A stretch of DNA of 64,000 nucleotides from a bacterium (lineage in GTDB: Bacteria; Planctomycetota; SZUA-567): assembly GCA_003245715.1 (NCBI GenBank), contig QKCJ01000029.1, positions 1-64,000 on the forward strand, written 5' to 3'. The notes beneath the pieces were generated by a model. The model was not told where the DNA came from. It ran no database searches and worked only from the letters and a program-made list of their open reading frames with translations. Below, in pieces: positions 8,539-17,212 of this stretch; positions within the stretch are counted from its first letter, which is position 1; each line of letters begins with the position of its first letter. The translations under genes and the position numbers were made by a program.

Positions 8539-9411
8539 ATGGTGGCGATGTCAAGCATACATGAAAAAATCATGGACGCCGTTAATAATGGCGGTGCTAT
8601 TCCGGCTGGGCCGATGGTCATGAGCCGGATAACGCAGTTGTGCCGTGACCCTGACGCGACAGCGAGGGATCTTGCCAAGGTTATCCAGCTTGACGGCAAT
8701 CTGGCCTCACAGGTGTTAAAACTTGTCAACTCGTCATTCTATGGCCTTTCTGCCCAGATAAAAACCGTAACCCACGCTGTTATCATCCTCGGTTTTCAGG
8801 AAGTCAAGCATCTGGCGCTGACCATTCCGGTTGCGGATTTCTTCAATAAAAACGGCAAACGCGGCGCTGGCGGCCTCGATATACAGGCTCTGTGGGAGCA
8901 GACACTGATTACCGCCTGTATCGCCAGAGCGCTCTCGTATCATATCAAACATCCAATACCCGAGCAGGTCTTCGTTTCTGCTATCCTGTCAAAATCCGGG
9001 ATGCTGGTATTCAATAATATTTTAGGTCTGCCCTATGCGGAACTGGTCAATGGCCTGGATGATCCTGAGCGCCTGCCGTTTGTGGAGAAGGAGCGTCTGG
9101 GGATAAACCATATCCAGCTTGGGTGGATGCTGGCAAAAAAATGGCAGTTTCCTGAAGAACTTCTTAACGCGATTGCCTATCAGTACAATCCTCTGCCCAA
9201 GGGCCGGTTTGTTGTTGAAGCAGCGCTGATCTTCACTGCCAGACGGTTGCTTGTCGGCATTCAGAATGATGTAACAACCAAAGAAACCATCGGCAAACTA
9301 CCGGCGGCTATCTTCAAAGAATTAAATATAACTACAGAAGCCGCAGACCAGGTGTTATCCGTTGCTTCCGGTGAATTCCAGGAAGTGAACCGGATGCTCA
9401 GTGGCGCGTAA
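8539..9411 (+). CDS. HDOD-domain signalling protein
   Basis: A 290-residue soluble protein. Residues about 20-215 form the HDOD domain, an HD-related domain without a full set of metal ligands, with the typical blocks LAKVIQLDGNLASQVLKLVNSSFYG, split as LAKVIQLDG and LVNSSFYG, then ILGFQEVKHLAL. HDOD proteins act as scaffolds in regulation of motility, competence or stress; none is known as a nucleotide hydrolase. It heads a run of five overlapping genes. Its last 11 bases overlap the GTG start of phoH. The start is taken at ATG 8539, 13 bases after GGAAGA; an ATG at 8548 is also possible. Confidence 0.85.
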   Translation: MVAMSSIHEKIMDAVNNGGAIPAGPMVMSRITQLCRDPDATARDLAKVIQLDGNLASQVLKLVNSSFYGLSAQIKTVTHAVIILGFQEVKHLALTIPVADFFNKNGKRGAGGLDIQALWEQTLITACIARALSYHIKHPIPEQVFVSAILSKSGMLVFNNILGLPYAELVNGLDDPERLPFVEKERLGINHIQLGWMLAKKWQFPEELLNAIAYQYNPLPKGRFVVEAALIFTARRLLVGIQNDVTTKETIGKLPAAIFKELNITTEAADQVLSVASGEFQEVNRMLSGA

Positions 9412-10351
9412 GCGGAGAACGAACATTAACGTAAAACGAGAAATTGAACTTGAACTCAACCCTGACCAGACCCACCGTCTGCTCGGTAATAACGATGAAA
9501 ACCTCAAACTGCTGCGGGCTGAATTCAATATCAGGCTGGTGGTGCGTGGCGACTCGCTGATAATCGAAGGCGAGGAGGAAGCAGTTGACAAAGTTGAGAA
9601 TATTATTGACCGCCTTATCCAGAATATCGAAGAGGGCGCCAAAAAGATTGACCGAGAACTGGCGCTGCAGCTTGAAATGTCGCAGACTGCGCCGACTGCC
9701 GACATCAGGATTGAGCGCGGCAAGGTTGCTCCAAAGACTGACGGGCAGCGCGAATATGTAAGTGCGGTGCGCCGTTCGGGGCTGACCTTTGCAGTCGGTC
9801 CGGCGGGAACGGGCAAGACCTTTCTTGCGACGGCCTGCGCAGTTGAGGCTTTACGCAAGGGGCAGGTTGAGAGACTGATACTGACAAGGCCGGCGGTTGA
9901 AGCGGGTGAAAATCTCGGCTTTCTGCCAGGTGACATGCGCGAGAAAGTCGATCCTTACCTGCGCCCGGTTTATGACGCGCTTGGTGACATGGTAGGCAGG
10001 CGTCAGCTTGAGCATTATATCGACACCGGAATCATCGAGGTCGCACCGCTGGCTTTCATGCGCGGGCGTACCCTGAACAAATCATTTATCATCCTCGATG
10101 AAGCCCAGAACACAACGCCGGTGCAGATGAAGATGTTTCTGACGCGTATCGGCGAGAACTCACGCTGCGTGGTCACCGGAGACATTACGCAGGTTGATAT
10201 CAGCTCAAAGACCGAGTGCGGACTGCTCAACGCCGTACGGGTACTCAAGGATATCCACGGCGTTTCAATTATTAATCTTGACAAGAACGACATTGTCCGC
10301 CATCCGCTGGTGGCTGCGATTGTAAAGGCTTATGAAAACGAATCTCTTTAA
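9401..10351 (+). CDS. phoH: PhoH-family ATPase
   Basis: A 316-residue cytoplasmic ATPase. Residues 1-85 are a KH-like/N-terminal RNA-binding region (IRLVVRGDSLIIEGEE). The PhoH ATPase core follows, with Walker A GPAGTGKT near residue 131, LTRPAVEAGENLGFLPG near residue 160, Walker B FIILDEAQN near residue 229 and sensor VVTGDITQVD near residue 256. PhoH proteins couple ATP hydrolysis to RNA handling, and are often linked to YbeY and HD proteins. The GTG start at 9401 overlaps the HDOD stop, and the end overlaps the next gene by 20 bases, so it is translationally coupled. An HD-domain gene at the operon end fits a PhoH neighbourhood. Confidence 0.95.
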   Translation: MARKRRTNINVKREIELELNPDQTHRLLGNNDENLKLLRAEFNIRLVVRGDSLIIEGEEEAVDKVENIIDRLIQNIEEGAKKIDRELALQLEMSQTAPTADIRIERGKVAPKTDGQREYVSAVRRSGLTFAVGPAGTGKTFLATACAVEALRKGQVERLILTRPAVEAGENLGFLPGDMREKVDPYLRPVYDALGDMVGRRQLEHYIDTGIIEVAPLAFMRGRTLNKSFIILDEAQNTTPVQMKMFLTRIGENSRCVVTGDITQVDISSKTECGLLNAVRVLKDIHGVSIINLDKNDIVRHPLVAAIVKAYENESL

Positions 10352-12401
10352 TACAAAACCACTGACAGACGTTTTGCCGAATCTGCTGCTGGCGGTGATT
10401 GTATTATTAATTACATCCTCCAAACCGTCAATTGCCGAAGATACCGCAACCATCGCCAAACACGCCTCAGCAGCTACCGTCGGAGTCTACGCCAGAAAAG
10501 GCCCGGATAAATTCTACGGCACAGGCGTAATCATCAGCCCAAACGGCGGCATCCTTACCTCGACAACCGTAGTCCCCACAGGCTCAGAAGAGGTCGAGGT
10601 CTATTTCTCAGACCATACAAAAAAGAATGCCAGCATTATTTCAATCGAGGAGGATACAGAAGCGGTATTTCTGAAAGTTGAAGGTGAGAACTATCCTGCC
10701 CTGCCTGTTGCTGATAAACTTCCTGTTATCGGCGAACCGGCATACACCCTCGGCAACTCCGGCAATATGATAAAACTTGGCGACGGTGCGTCTTTCAGCG
10801 CGGGGATTATCAGCGGTATTTATGAGCTCAAAAGCGCGGACAACCAGAGCGGCTATCATGGCCTGGCTATTGAAACTGACGCAGCAGTAAATCCCGGCAC
10901 TGACGGCGGGCCTCTGGTAAACAACCGTGGCCAGCTTATGGGGATAATCTCCCGCGGTTTTTCCGCGCTGCGCTGGCAGGGCATTGCGGTGCCGATTGAA
11001 AAAATACTGCAGAGCAGTAACCGGCAAACCAGAGAATTGATAACTGTCTCAACCAAGCCACTCTTTACAAACCCCGTCCCGGATTACACACAGGCGATTG
11101 AAAAATACCAGAAAGCGCTGGTCGGTATCGAAGTAAAACGCAGGTTTGAACCTGAGATTATCAGCCGGCCGGAGTGGACTGAATACCGTAACGAGATCAA
11201 AGACTGGGATACGCTGCCGGAAAAAGAACAGAAGCGGATCATGGCTGATTTTTTCGCGGCCGAAAGCCTCCTTGCGGCCAATCAGATGCTGCGCCGCCCT
11301 GCAGGACTGGTAACGGGCGTGCTGGTCTCCGAGACCGGTTATATCCTGACAAGTTCCTTCAATGTCCAGTCTGGTGATCTTGTATATCTAGCCAAGGGGC
11401 AGCTCTCCCCAACGTTGCCGAAATATTCAGGCAGTGTGCGCAGGCTCTACAGCATGCGCTCAGATGAATATGAAAAAACCACCAACCGCGTTGTCAGCAT
11501 CGAAGTAATCCTGCCAGACGGACGGAAAGTCCCCGCCGAGATCGCCGGTTTTGATACAGCGCTAAATATTGCCCTGCTGAAAGTTGATGTTGATATGAGC
11601 CTGCCTTTTATTGATCTCGACAAACTAAAAGCTCCGGCGCACACCGGTGAAAACATTCTGCTCTTGGGTGCATCGGCGGATAACCGGATAACTGTTAACG
11701 GTGGAATTGTCAGCGCAGCCAGAAGAAATAACGACAGCATGATCCAGTTTGACGCACTGCTTAATTATGCAAACGCCGGAGGAGTACTGATAACCACTGA
11801 CGGGCGTCTTCTGGGGTTTGCCGGTATTCCGCTCAAGCCGTCTCCTATAATGGGAAAAATACTGCCCTTTAAGATGCCGCAGAATGACCCCGGCGCACGG
11901 GCGCTCAGTGATTTCCCCAATACCCCAAACAGCGGAATCGGCCTGGCGGTTACTGCGGAAAAAGTCCGTGAAGCCTTGCCACTTCTTAAAGCCGGAGCCG
12001 AAATAAAAAACGGCAACCATCTCTTTACCGGCTTTTATCCAAGCAAGGACAGCGCCTTTGCCAGCAGCGTAATTGTCGGTGGTATCAGTAAAGATTCACC
12101 CGCGCAAAAATCCGGTTTAAAAAACGGAGACAAAATTATCGCCATTGACGGCGTCGGCATCCGCAACTGGAAAGAGATCAGGGATTATATCAAGGAGAAG
12201 AAAGAAGGCGACACAATCATAATTGATATTTTCCGCCCACTTGGCAAGCCGTATCTGCAGGCCGGCAAAAGCAAAATCACTTCCGCCGGAGAATTCCAGA
12301 GCTTTCTTTCGCAACAAGCAGACGGCGATAAAATTACCGCTACGGTTTTTCATCCGGGGATAAACCAGAAAATATTCCTGACTCTGGAGAAAGAAAAATG
12401 A
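10332..12401 (+). CDS. exported tandem trypsin-like (HtrA-fold) protein with PDZ domain, both catalytic sites lost
   Basis: A 689-residue protein with an N-terminal membrane/signal segment (residues about 16-35). Two trypsin-like domains follow. In the first (about 40-225) the positions of His, Asp and Ser in HtrA proteases read LTSTTVV, EDTEAVFL and GTDGGPL, so His, Asp and Ser are all replaced. In the second (about 325-520) they read LTSSFNV, DTALNIALL and NAGGVL, so at least His and Ser are gone. A PDZ domain (about 580-635, GGISKDSPAQKSGLKNGDKI) completes it. It should bind peptides or unfolded proteins in the periplasm without cleaving them. It overlaps phoH upstream, and folK downstream by an ATGA. 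An active DegP homolog lies at 52100-53602. Confidence 0.8.
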   Translation: MKTNLFNTKPLTDVLPNLLLAVIVLLITSSKPSIAEDTATIAKHASAATVGVYARKGPDKFYGTGVIISPNGGILTSTTVVPTGSEEVEVYFSDHTKKNASIISIEEDTEAVFLKVEGENYPALPVADKLPVIGEPAYTLGNSGNMIKLGDGASFSAGIISGIYELKSADNQSGYHGLAIETDAAVNPGTDGGPLVNNRGQLMGIISRGFSALRWQGIAVPIEKILQSSNRQTRELITVSTKPLFTNPVPDYTQAIEKYQKALVGIEVKRRFEPEIISRPEWTEYRNEIKDWDTLPEKEQKRIMADFFAAESLLAANQMLRRPAGLVTGVLVSETGYILTSSFNVQSGDLVYLAKGQLSPTLPKYSGSVRRLYSMRSDEYEKTTNRVVSIEVILPDGRKVPAEIAGFDTALNIALLKVDVDMSLPFIDLDKLKAPAHTGENILLLGASADNRITVNGGIVSAARRNNDSMIQFDALLNYANAGGVLITTDGRLLGFAGIPLKPSPIMGKILPFKMPQNDPGARALSDFPNTPNSGIGLAVTAEKVREALPLLKAGAEIKNGNHLFTGFYPSKDSAFASSVIVGGISKDSPAQKSGLKNGDKIIAIDGVGIRNWKEIRDYIKEKKEGDTIIIDIFRPLGKPYLQAGKSKITSAGEFQSFLSQQADGDKITATVFHPGINQKIFLTLEKEK

Positions 12402-12877
12402 TTATCTGTCTGGCTCTTGGCTCAAATATCGGTGAGCGTAAAAAAAATATCGATGCGGCTGTTGAACAGCTCAGTAAGACGATCAAAGTAATTGCCGTCT
12501 CAGGATGTTTTCAGACAGCACCGGTTGACTGCCCGGCAGGCTCTGAGTATTATCTTAACGGGGCTCTGATTGGCGACACCGACCTTACCGCGCAGGACGT
12601 AATAAAACTCTGTCTTGAGACAGAACAAAAAGCCGGAAGAATCCGCTCGGACAATGACCGGAAAAACGCACCGCGGATTATCGACATTGATCTCCTGCTG
12701 TATGGACAGGAAATAATCAGTCAGTCGCCTGAAATTATTATTCCGCATCCCAGGATGCATGAGAGGATGTTTGTACTTGAACCACTAAGCGAGATCGCCG
12801 GCTCAATCATTCATCCGGTTTTTTCCAAGAGTATTGCCGAATTATTTAATGAGTTAAAAGACAGAAATGAAGCTTAA
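12398..12877 (+). CDS. folK: 2-amino-4-hydroxy-6-hydroxymethyldihydropteridine pyrophosphokinase
   Basis: A 159-residue enzyme that transfers pyrophosphate from ATP to hydroxymethyl-dihydropterin in folate synthesis. It shows the N-terminal LALGSNIGER strand, the pterin-binding YLNGAL segment near residue 50, the APRIIDIDLLLYG signature with the catalytic Asp pair near residue 94, and the IPHPRMHERMFVLEPL block near residue 115. Length matches the family (about 160). The start shares ATGA with the upstream stop, and the stop overlaps the HD-domain gene by 11 bases. Confidence 0.95.
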   Translation: MIICLALGSNIGERKKNIDAAVEQLSKTIKVIAVSGCFQTAPVDCPAGSEYYLNGALIGDTDLTAQDVIKLCLETEQKAGRIRSDNDRKNAPRIIDIDLLLYGQEIISQSPEIIIPHPRMHERMFVLEPLSEIAGSIIHPVFSKSIAELFNELKDRNEA

Positions 12878-13475
12878 CAAAATCGAAGAAATCGCGCATG
12901 CGGTGCTGCTCAACAATAAGGGCGCACAACCTCTGCGTGAACCGGGTTATATTTATTATCACGGCCAGCGGGTTGCGGAACTTTGCAAATGGCTCTGCTC
13001 GCAGGTTGGCGCCAAAGGGATCAACAAGAACAACCTCTATGCTGCCTCACTCTTTCATGACATCGCCAAAGGCAAGGCCCACCACGCCCTTGCGGGGTCC
13101 AAAATAATCGGTGATGTACTTGGTGACAGCGTGAACAACTCCGAGCGGGAGAACATCGAAAGACTGGTGCGCGAGCATAACCTGCGGGAGTTGCCAAACA
13201 AATGCTCACGTGACTCCAAGATCCTGCAGGATGCGGATATCCTCGACCATTTCGGAGCGCAGGGTGTGTGGCTCAGTACCTGCATCACAGTAAAGTCCGG
13301 TAAAATCCAGCAGGACATGATCGATTATGTCTTTGGGCAAAATGAAAAGGCGTACATCAAGGAGCGCTACAGTCAGCTTAACTTTACGGCGTCAAAAAAT
13401 GAGTTCAAAAGGCGGATGCGCTTTCAGAAGAATTTTTTCAAGCGCCTGCGTGAAGAGATGATGCTTACACCTTGA
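12867..13475 (+). CDS. HD-domain phosphohydrolase
   Basis: A 202-residue soluble protein with an HD metal-dependent phosphohydrolase domain: HGQRVAELC near residue 32 with the first His, FHDIAKGKAHHA near residue 63 with the HD pair, and a later DADILDHFGA near residue 121 supplying the last Asp. This resembles the small HD proteins that hydrolyse nucleotides or dinucleotides. It is the last gene of the HDOD-phoH operon, starting inside folK. Its 3' end overlaps the convergent fliN-like gene by 11 bases, so no terminator fits between them. Substrate unknown. Confidence 0.85.
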   Translation: MKLNKIEEIAHAVLLNNKGAQPLREPGYIYYHGQRVAELCKWLCSQVGAKGINKNNLYAASLFHDIAKGKAHHALAGSKIIGDVLGDSVNNSERENIERLVREHNLRELPNKCSRDSKILQDADILDHFGAQGVWLSTCITVKSGKIQQDMIDYVFGQNEKAYIKERYSQLNFTASKNEFKRRMRFQKNFFKRLREEMMLTP

Positions 13476-14445
13476 GTGCTTTTGCCGGAGGAATCCGCGG
13501 GGTGATTTTACGCAGCTGTATGCCAAAGTGCTGATTGACAATAACAACCTCACCTTCGGCAAACTTGGTATTGCCTGCGCATACATCAAGAAACTCACCG
13601 GCGAATTTCCTGAATTCGATAATTGAACCGGGCGCCAGCTCCTTGACATTTTCAACACGCATTTTATTGGTTGCCAGAACAACCACGACCGGCACGGGAA
13701 TCTTCCCGGCAATACCTTCATTACGATGCTTGCTTTTATTCACCTTTACACTTTTGAGTGTTTCGTTGATTGAGTTATTGTCGGTCCGGCTTTCAGTCTG
13801 ATTGATCGCCGCCTCGCGTCCCGTACAGGAAACGCTCATCATCAATACGACATTAACCGGCATAAGGCCTTCAATGGTAAGCTGGCCGCGATTGCACAGG
13901 ATGTCATCCACCCCGAACTCGGCCTCTGGGGTTGTTTTAGACAAATTGACAACCGACGTTTTTTCAAGTTTGAGGTCAACCTTTCCACCAGCCTTCTCAT
14001 CACCGCGCAAAGCCTGTGCGCCTTGCTGGATAAGAGTGTTGGCAAGCTCGGAAAACGCGTCCATCCCCTCATCATCGAGTGCGGTATTCTCAAGGTCAGG
14101 CTCAGTCCCCATCGCCAGTGCAAGAAAATATGCAATCGCGCCCTTGACGCCTTCCTCAGGGATGACCAGCTGCATATACCCGTCGCGCGCGCCGCCCCAG
14201 CTTATGGTAAGAACAACATAGGTTTCGCTGTCATTTTCAAATTCATCCTGAGGAGCAGCGTAACGGCACTCCCCCATCTGAAAGAGTACGCCTTTATTGA
14301 TGAATGTACCCCAGCTCTCAAAACCGGCATCAAGCATGACCTTGGAGAGGTGCTCTCCGTCATTGACGATCTCCGGATCAATGGTACTGAAAGACGAATC
14401 ACTGTTTTCCAGAAAGCTGTCTAAATCCTGCATCTCATCGGGCAT
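13465..14445 (-). CDS. fliN: flagellar switch protein FliN/FliY, with CheC-like N-terminal region
   Basis: A 326-residue C-ring component. The last 70 residues are a SpoA/FliN domain (KIPVPVVVVLATNKM, LAPGSIIEF, VCAGNTKFAEGEVVIV). The longer N-terminal region is CheC/FliY-like: a GGARDGYMQLVIP strand and, near residue 130, DAFSELANTL, which keeps the D-x3-E-x2-N pattern of CheY-P phosphatases. The enteric FliN is only about 137 residues, so this is nearer FliY in layout, although it lacks an obvious N-terminal CheY-binding peptide. ATG 14445 follows AGGAAAT. It lies 11 bases after fliM, in one transcript. Confidence 0.88.
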   Translation of the reverse strand: MPDEMQDLDSFLENSDSSFSTIDPEIVNDGEHLSKVMLDAGFESWGTFINKGVLFQMGECRYAAPQDEFENDSETYVVLTISWGGARDGYMQLVIPEEGVKGAIAYFLALAMGTEPDLENTALDDEGMDAFSELANTLIQQGAQALRGDEKAGGKVDLKLEKTSVVNLSKTTPEAEFGVDDILCNRGQLTIEGLMPVNVVLMMSVSCTGREAAINQTESRTDNNSINETLKSVKVNKSKHRNEGIAGKIPVPVVVVLATNKMRVENVKELAPGSIIEFRKFAGEFLDVCAGNTKFAEGEVVIVNQHFGIQLRKITPRIPPAKALKV

Positions 14446-14456
14446 AGCTTAATTTC

Positions 14457-15506
14457 CTATATAGTATCAGCATGAGTAGCCTCACGCGAAACCCTGAAAG
14501 CTTTGGCATTACCATACACGCCGGCGAAGCCCTTGAACTTAGCCTTGCCGTCTACAGTCACCAGAAGCGAGTCATCCTTGCGCTTCTTGGTTGTTATAAT
14601 GTCACCGGGCTTGAGGTTGAGAAGCTGGTGCATATTGACATTGGTTTTGGCAATGTAGGCGATGATTTCAAGACCGATCTTGCTTACGCCTTCATGCAAC
14701 TTGCGTTCATCAGCCTCCACGTCAGTCGAACGGCGGCTGGTAAACCAGGTCTGGATGGTTGAGAAGTTGGCCATAACCGGCTCAACAACCGGGAAAGGCA
14801 CACAGATATTAAGCATACCAGAACTTTCTCCCATCTTGACCTCAAAACAGATAAGGATCACAACTTCGTTAGGCGGAACAATCTGCATCAGCTGCGGGTT
14901 ATCTTCACGCGCGGTTACCCGGAAGTCGATATTGAGAATCGGCTGCCACGCTTCCTGTAAAAAACGCAGGGTTTCATCAGTCATGTAACTGATAAGACGC
15001 CACTCAATTTCACTCATACCCCGCTCAGGGATATGCACATCGGTATTGCCGCCACCCAGAAGCTTATCAAGAATCGGGTAAACAATCGAGGGGTTGATCT
15101 CAAGAACCATCTGACCGTCAAGCGGCTCACAGGAAAGCAGGTTAAAACAGGTCGGGTTAGGCAGACTCATGATGAATTCCTGATAAGTCAGCTGTTCAAC
15201 CGAGGCCAGTTTCACGTCAACAATCGTACGCAGATAACTTGAGAGACTGGCCTGGAGCTTACGGGCCAGAACTTCATGCAGCATTTCCATTGAGCGTATC
15301 TGGTCGGTACTGACACGCTCAGGACGCTTGAAGTCATAAATAGCCACCTCAGTAGCACTTGAAGGGGTCTGACCGATATCCATACCGCTGCCAAGCCCGG
15401 AATCAGACTTGGAGGAACCTCCGCCCAATCCGCCAAGATCCCCACCTCCGTTATCGACGGAAGCAAGAAGGGCATCAACTTCATCCTGTGACAGTACGTC
15501 TGGCAT
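14457..15506 (-). CDS. fliM: flagellar motor switch protein FliM
   Basis: A 349-residue C-ring protein that binds CheY-P and sets the rotation sense. Residues 1-13 carry the CheY-P-binding peptide LSQDEVDALLAS. A Gly/Ser-rich linker (about 18-45) follows, then the FliM middle domain (YDFKRPERVSTDQIRSMEMLHE, shown here in two parts YDFKRPERVS and IRSMEMLHE, with LLGGGNTD) and a C-terminal SpoA domain (LLNLKPGDII). Length matches the family. ATG 15506 follows GGAGAG on the minus strand. It is followed directly by the FliN/FliY gene; a DivIC-like gene lies 55 bases upstream on the same strand. Confidence 0.96.
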   Translation of the reverse strand: MPDVLSQDEVDALLASVDNGGGDLGGLGGGSSKSDSGLGSGMDIGQTPSSATEVAIYDFKRPERVSTDQIRSMEMLHEVLARKLQASLSSYLRTIVDVKLASVEQLTYQEFIMSLPNPTCFNLLSCEPLDGQMVLEINPSIVYPILDKLLGGGNTDVHIPERGMSEIEWRLISYMTDETLRFLQEAWQPILNIDFRVTAREDNPQLMQIVPPNEVVILICFEVKMGESSGMLNICVPFPVVEPVMANFSTIQTWFTSRRSTDVEADERKLHEGVSKIGLEIIAYIAKTNVNMHQLLNLKPGDIITTKKRKDDSLLVTVDGKAKFKGFAGVYGNAKAFRVSREATHADTI

Positions 15507-15561
15507 TCTTTACTTCTCTCCAGTATTATCAATAAATTAATTCCCGCTTTTTGCGGATTAA

Positions 15562-15849
15562 TCAGAGAATAAACTCATTTTTTCCGCCCTTTAAAAGTTC
15601 CTGACGGATTGTTTCCTTTATTGTTTCAGGGTCGCCACGCTCTATCTCCTGGCTCTTCTGGCGAATATTCCCAAGCTTTTTTTTCTTGTCCGCAATCCTG
15701 CTTTCAACCGCTTCAACCTTGGCCTTCATCTCGACAGATTTTTCCATAGCCGGTTGCAGCAAATAGAGATACATCGAAACGATTATCCCGCAAAGCAGCA
15801 TCGCCGCTGCACCGCTGTGCCAGAAAGGATTATAGCGCTCCTCACTCAT
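15562..15849 (-). CDS. DivIC/FtsB-like septum formation initiator
   Basis: A 95-residue bitopic membrane protein: a short cytoplasmic head, one transmembrane helix (about residues 14-32), then a coiled coil (about 38-70) and the ending GDPETIKETIRQELL. That last motif and the layout match FtsB/DivIC proteins of the divisome. ATG 15849 follows GAGGTG and is preferred over a TTG two codons upstream. It could be cotranscribed with fliM. Because small coiled-coil membrane proteins are easily confused, I hold the name loosely. Confidence 0.65.
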   Translation of the reverse strand: MSEERYNPFWHSGAAAMLLCGIIVSMYLYLLQPAMEKSVEMKAKVEAVESRIADKKKKLGNIRQKSQEIERGDPETIKETIRQELLKGGKNEFIL

Positions 15850-16073
15850 AGCCAATCACCTCAAAAAACCGAAAGAATTCACAATCATCCTCTTTTATCG
15901 GCAATAAAACACCCCCGACTTAACCAAATTAATAAATTATCGGACTTTAATTTTCAGCCCTATAACTCAAAAAAATATGCAGATTTATCTATTAATAGAT
16001 ACGAATTAAAGTAAAATTATCTTCTCTTTAAAAAACGGGCAAATTCAAATAAGGAGCAACTTGGAGGGGAATC

Positions 16074-17180
16074 ATGCTTAAAATGCTACAATCACGTCTG
16101 ATTTTTACACTTGTTATGTGCTTTTGTTTCTTCTGCGTCTCAAATACCTCATTTTCAAATGGAAGGTGGTCCAAAACAAAGCCACTTGAATGGAAGTGGA
16201 GCCGTAAAGAAATCAAGGATATGAAGTCGGAACTTGATAAGGTCAAGGAAGTCAGTGCAGGGGTATATGAATATGAAAGTGAACATTGGATAACCCGCAC
16301 TTATCATACACCGCGTTTTACTATCCAGGTGGCAAAATACATGGAGATGTTTTACGATGTATTCAATACGGCCTTTCTGTTTAAAGCTGATTATGCCTTC
16401 AAAGAAAAGCCGGTATTGATAGTCTTCAGTTCCCAGGACCAGTATTACTCCAAATTCAATGGCATTCAGGGTAGCGGGGGGATGTTTACCGCCAGCTGGA
16501 AAACAAACGGCAATGAGGTAGTACACGCTTCACTGAAATTAGGCACATACTACGCTGCCGATAAAGCCGAGCCTGATTTTGATTCAAAAGCCAAACTCGG
16601 TACTATCCAGCATGAAGCAACCCACTGCCTCTTCCAGAAGATGTTTGGCGCAAAAAAAATACCCAACTGGCTCACTGAAGGCGCGGCAACCTATTATGAA
16701 GCCTGGGAATTACGCCAGAAACTCACCGATAGCGGCAACGCACCAAAAGACATCCGCGCCAGGGCAGCCAGGCGAAAACACAGCGATGGCATCGAAACGA
16801 TGACCTACCTGACAAAAAAGATGGGGGGAGCGCTGCCACGCCTTGATTATCTGATCTCGCTGGATACACTTAAGAAATGGAACAGCGATAACATGGGTGA
16901 GGAGACCTCCTATCACTATGCGATTGCCGAAACATTTATCGATTATCTGATGAGTTCAAAAAACCGCAGACCGTTTCTCCTTAAAATCATGGAGCGCCTG
17001 TACAACAACGAAAAACCGATAATCACTGCGCAGGAGCAGCTTGAACATGAAGAGGATTGGCTTAAATTCATCGACCAGAAATGGGGGATAAAATTTAACA
17101 GCGCAGAGATAAAAAAACGGCGTAAAGAACTCGAAGATCGTGTCGCAGAAGCGGAAAAAACTGCAGAAAATAAAAAATAA
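16074..17180 (+). CDS. secreted gluzincin-type metallopeptidase-like protein
   Basis: A 368-residue exported protein. Residues 1-28 are a signal peptide. The zinc site is IQHEATHCLF near residue 180 (HExxH), followed 20 residues later by NWLTEGAATYYE, whose Glu would be the third ligand, as in peptidase MA/DUF1570-like gluzincins. The C-terminal 60 residues are charged and helical. It should act in the periplasm or outside the cell on proteins or glycans; the substrate is unknown. ATG 16074 follows the strong site TTGGAGGGG. It stands alone, 32 bases before fabG, so cotranscription is possible. Confidence 0.8.
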   Translation: MLKMLQSRLIFTLVMCFCFFCVSNTSFSNGRWSKTKPLEWKWSRKEIKDMKSELDKVKEVSAGVYEYESEHWITRTYHTPRFTIQVAKYMEMFYDVFNTAFLFKADYAFKEKPVLIVFSSQDQYYSKFNGIQGSGGMFTASWKTNGNEVVHASLKLGTYYAADKAEPDFDSKAKLGTIQHEATHCLFQKMFGAKKIPNWLTEGAATYYEAWELRQKLTDSGNAPKDIRARAARRKHSDGIETMTYLTKKMGGALPRLDYLISLDTLKKWNSDNMGEETSYHYAIAETFIDYLMSSKNRRPFLLKIMERLYNNEKPIITAQEQLEHEEDWLKFIDQKWGIKFNSAEIKKRRKELEDRVAEAEKTAENKK

Positions 17181-17212
17181 CATTCAACAGCTATAAATAA
17201 TAAAGGAAGCAA

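Noticed and set aside
13535-14424. Several plus-strand ORFs across the flagellar switch gene
   Set aside because: Shadow frames of a clear FliN/FliY gene on the other strand.
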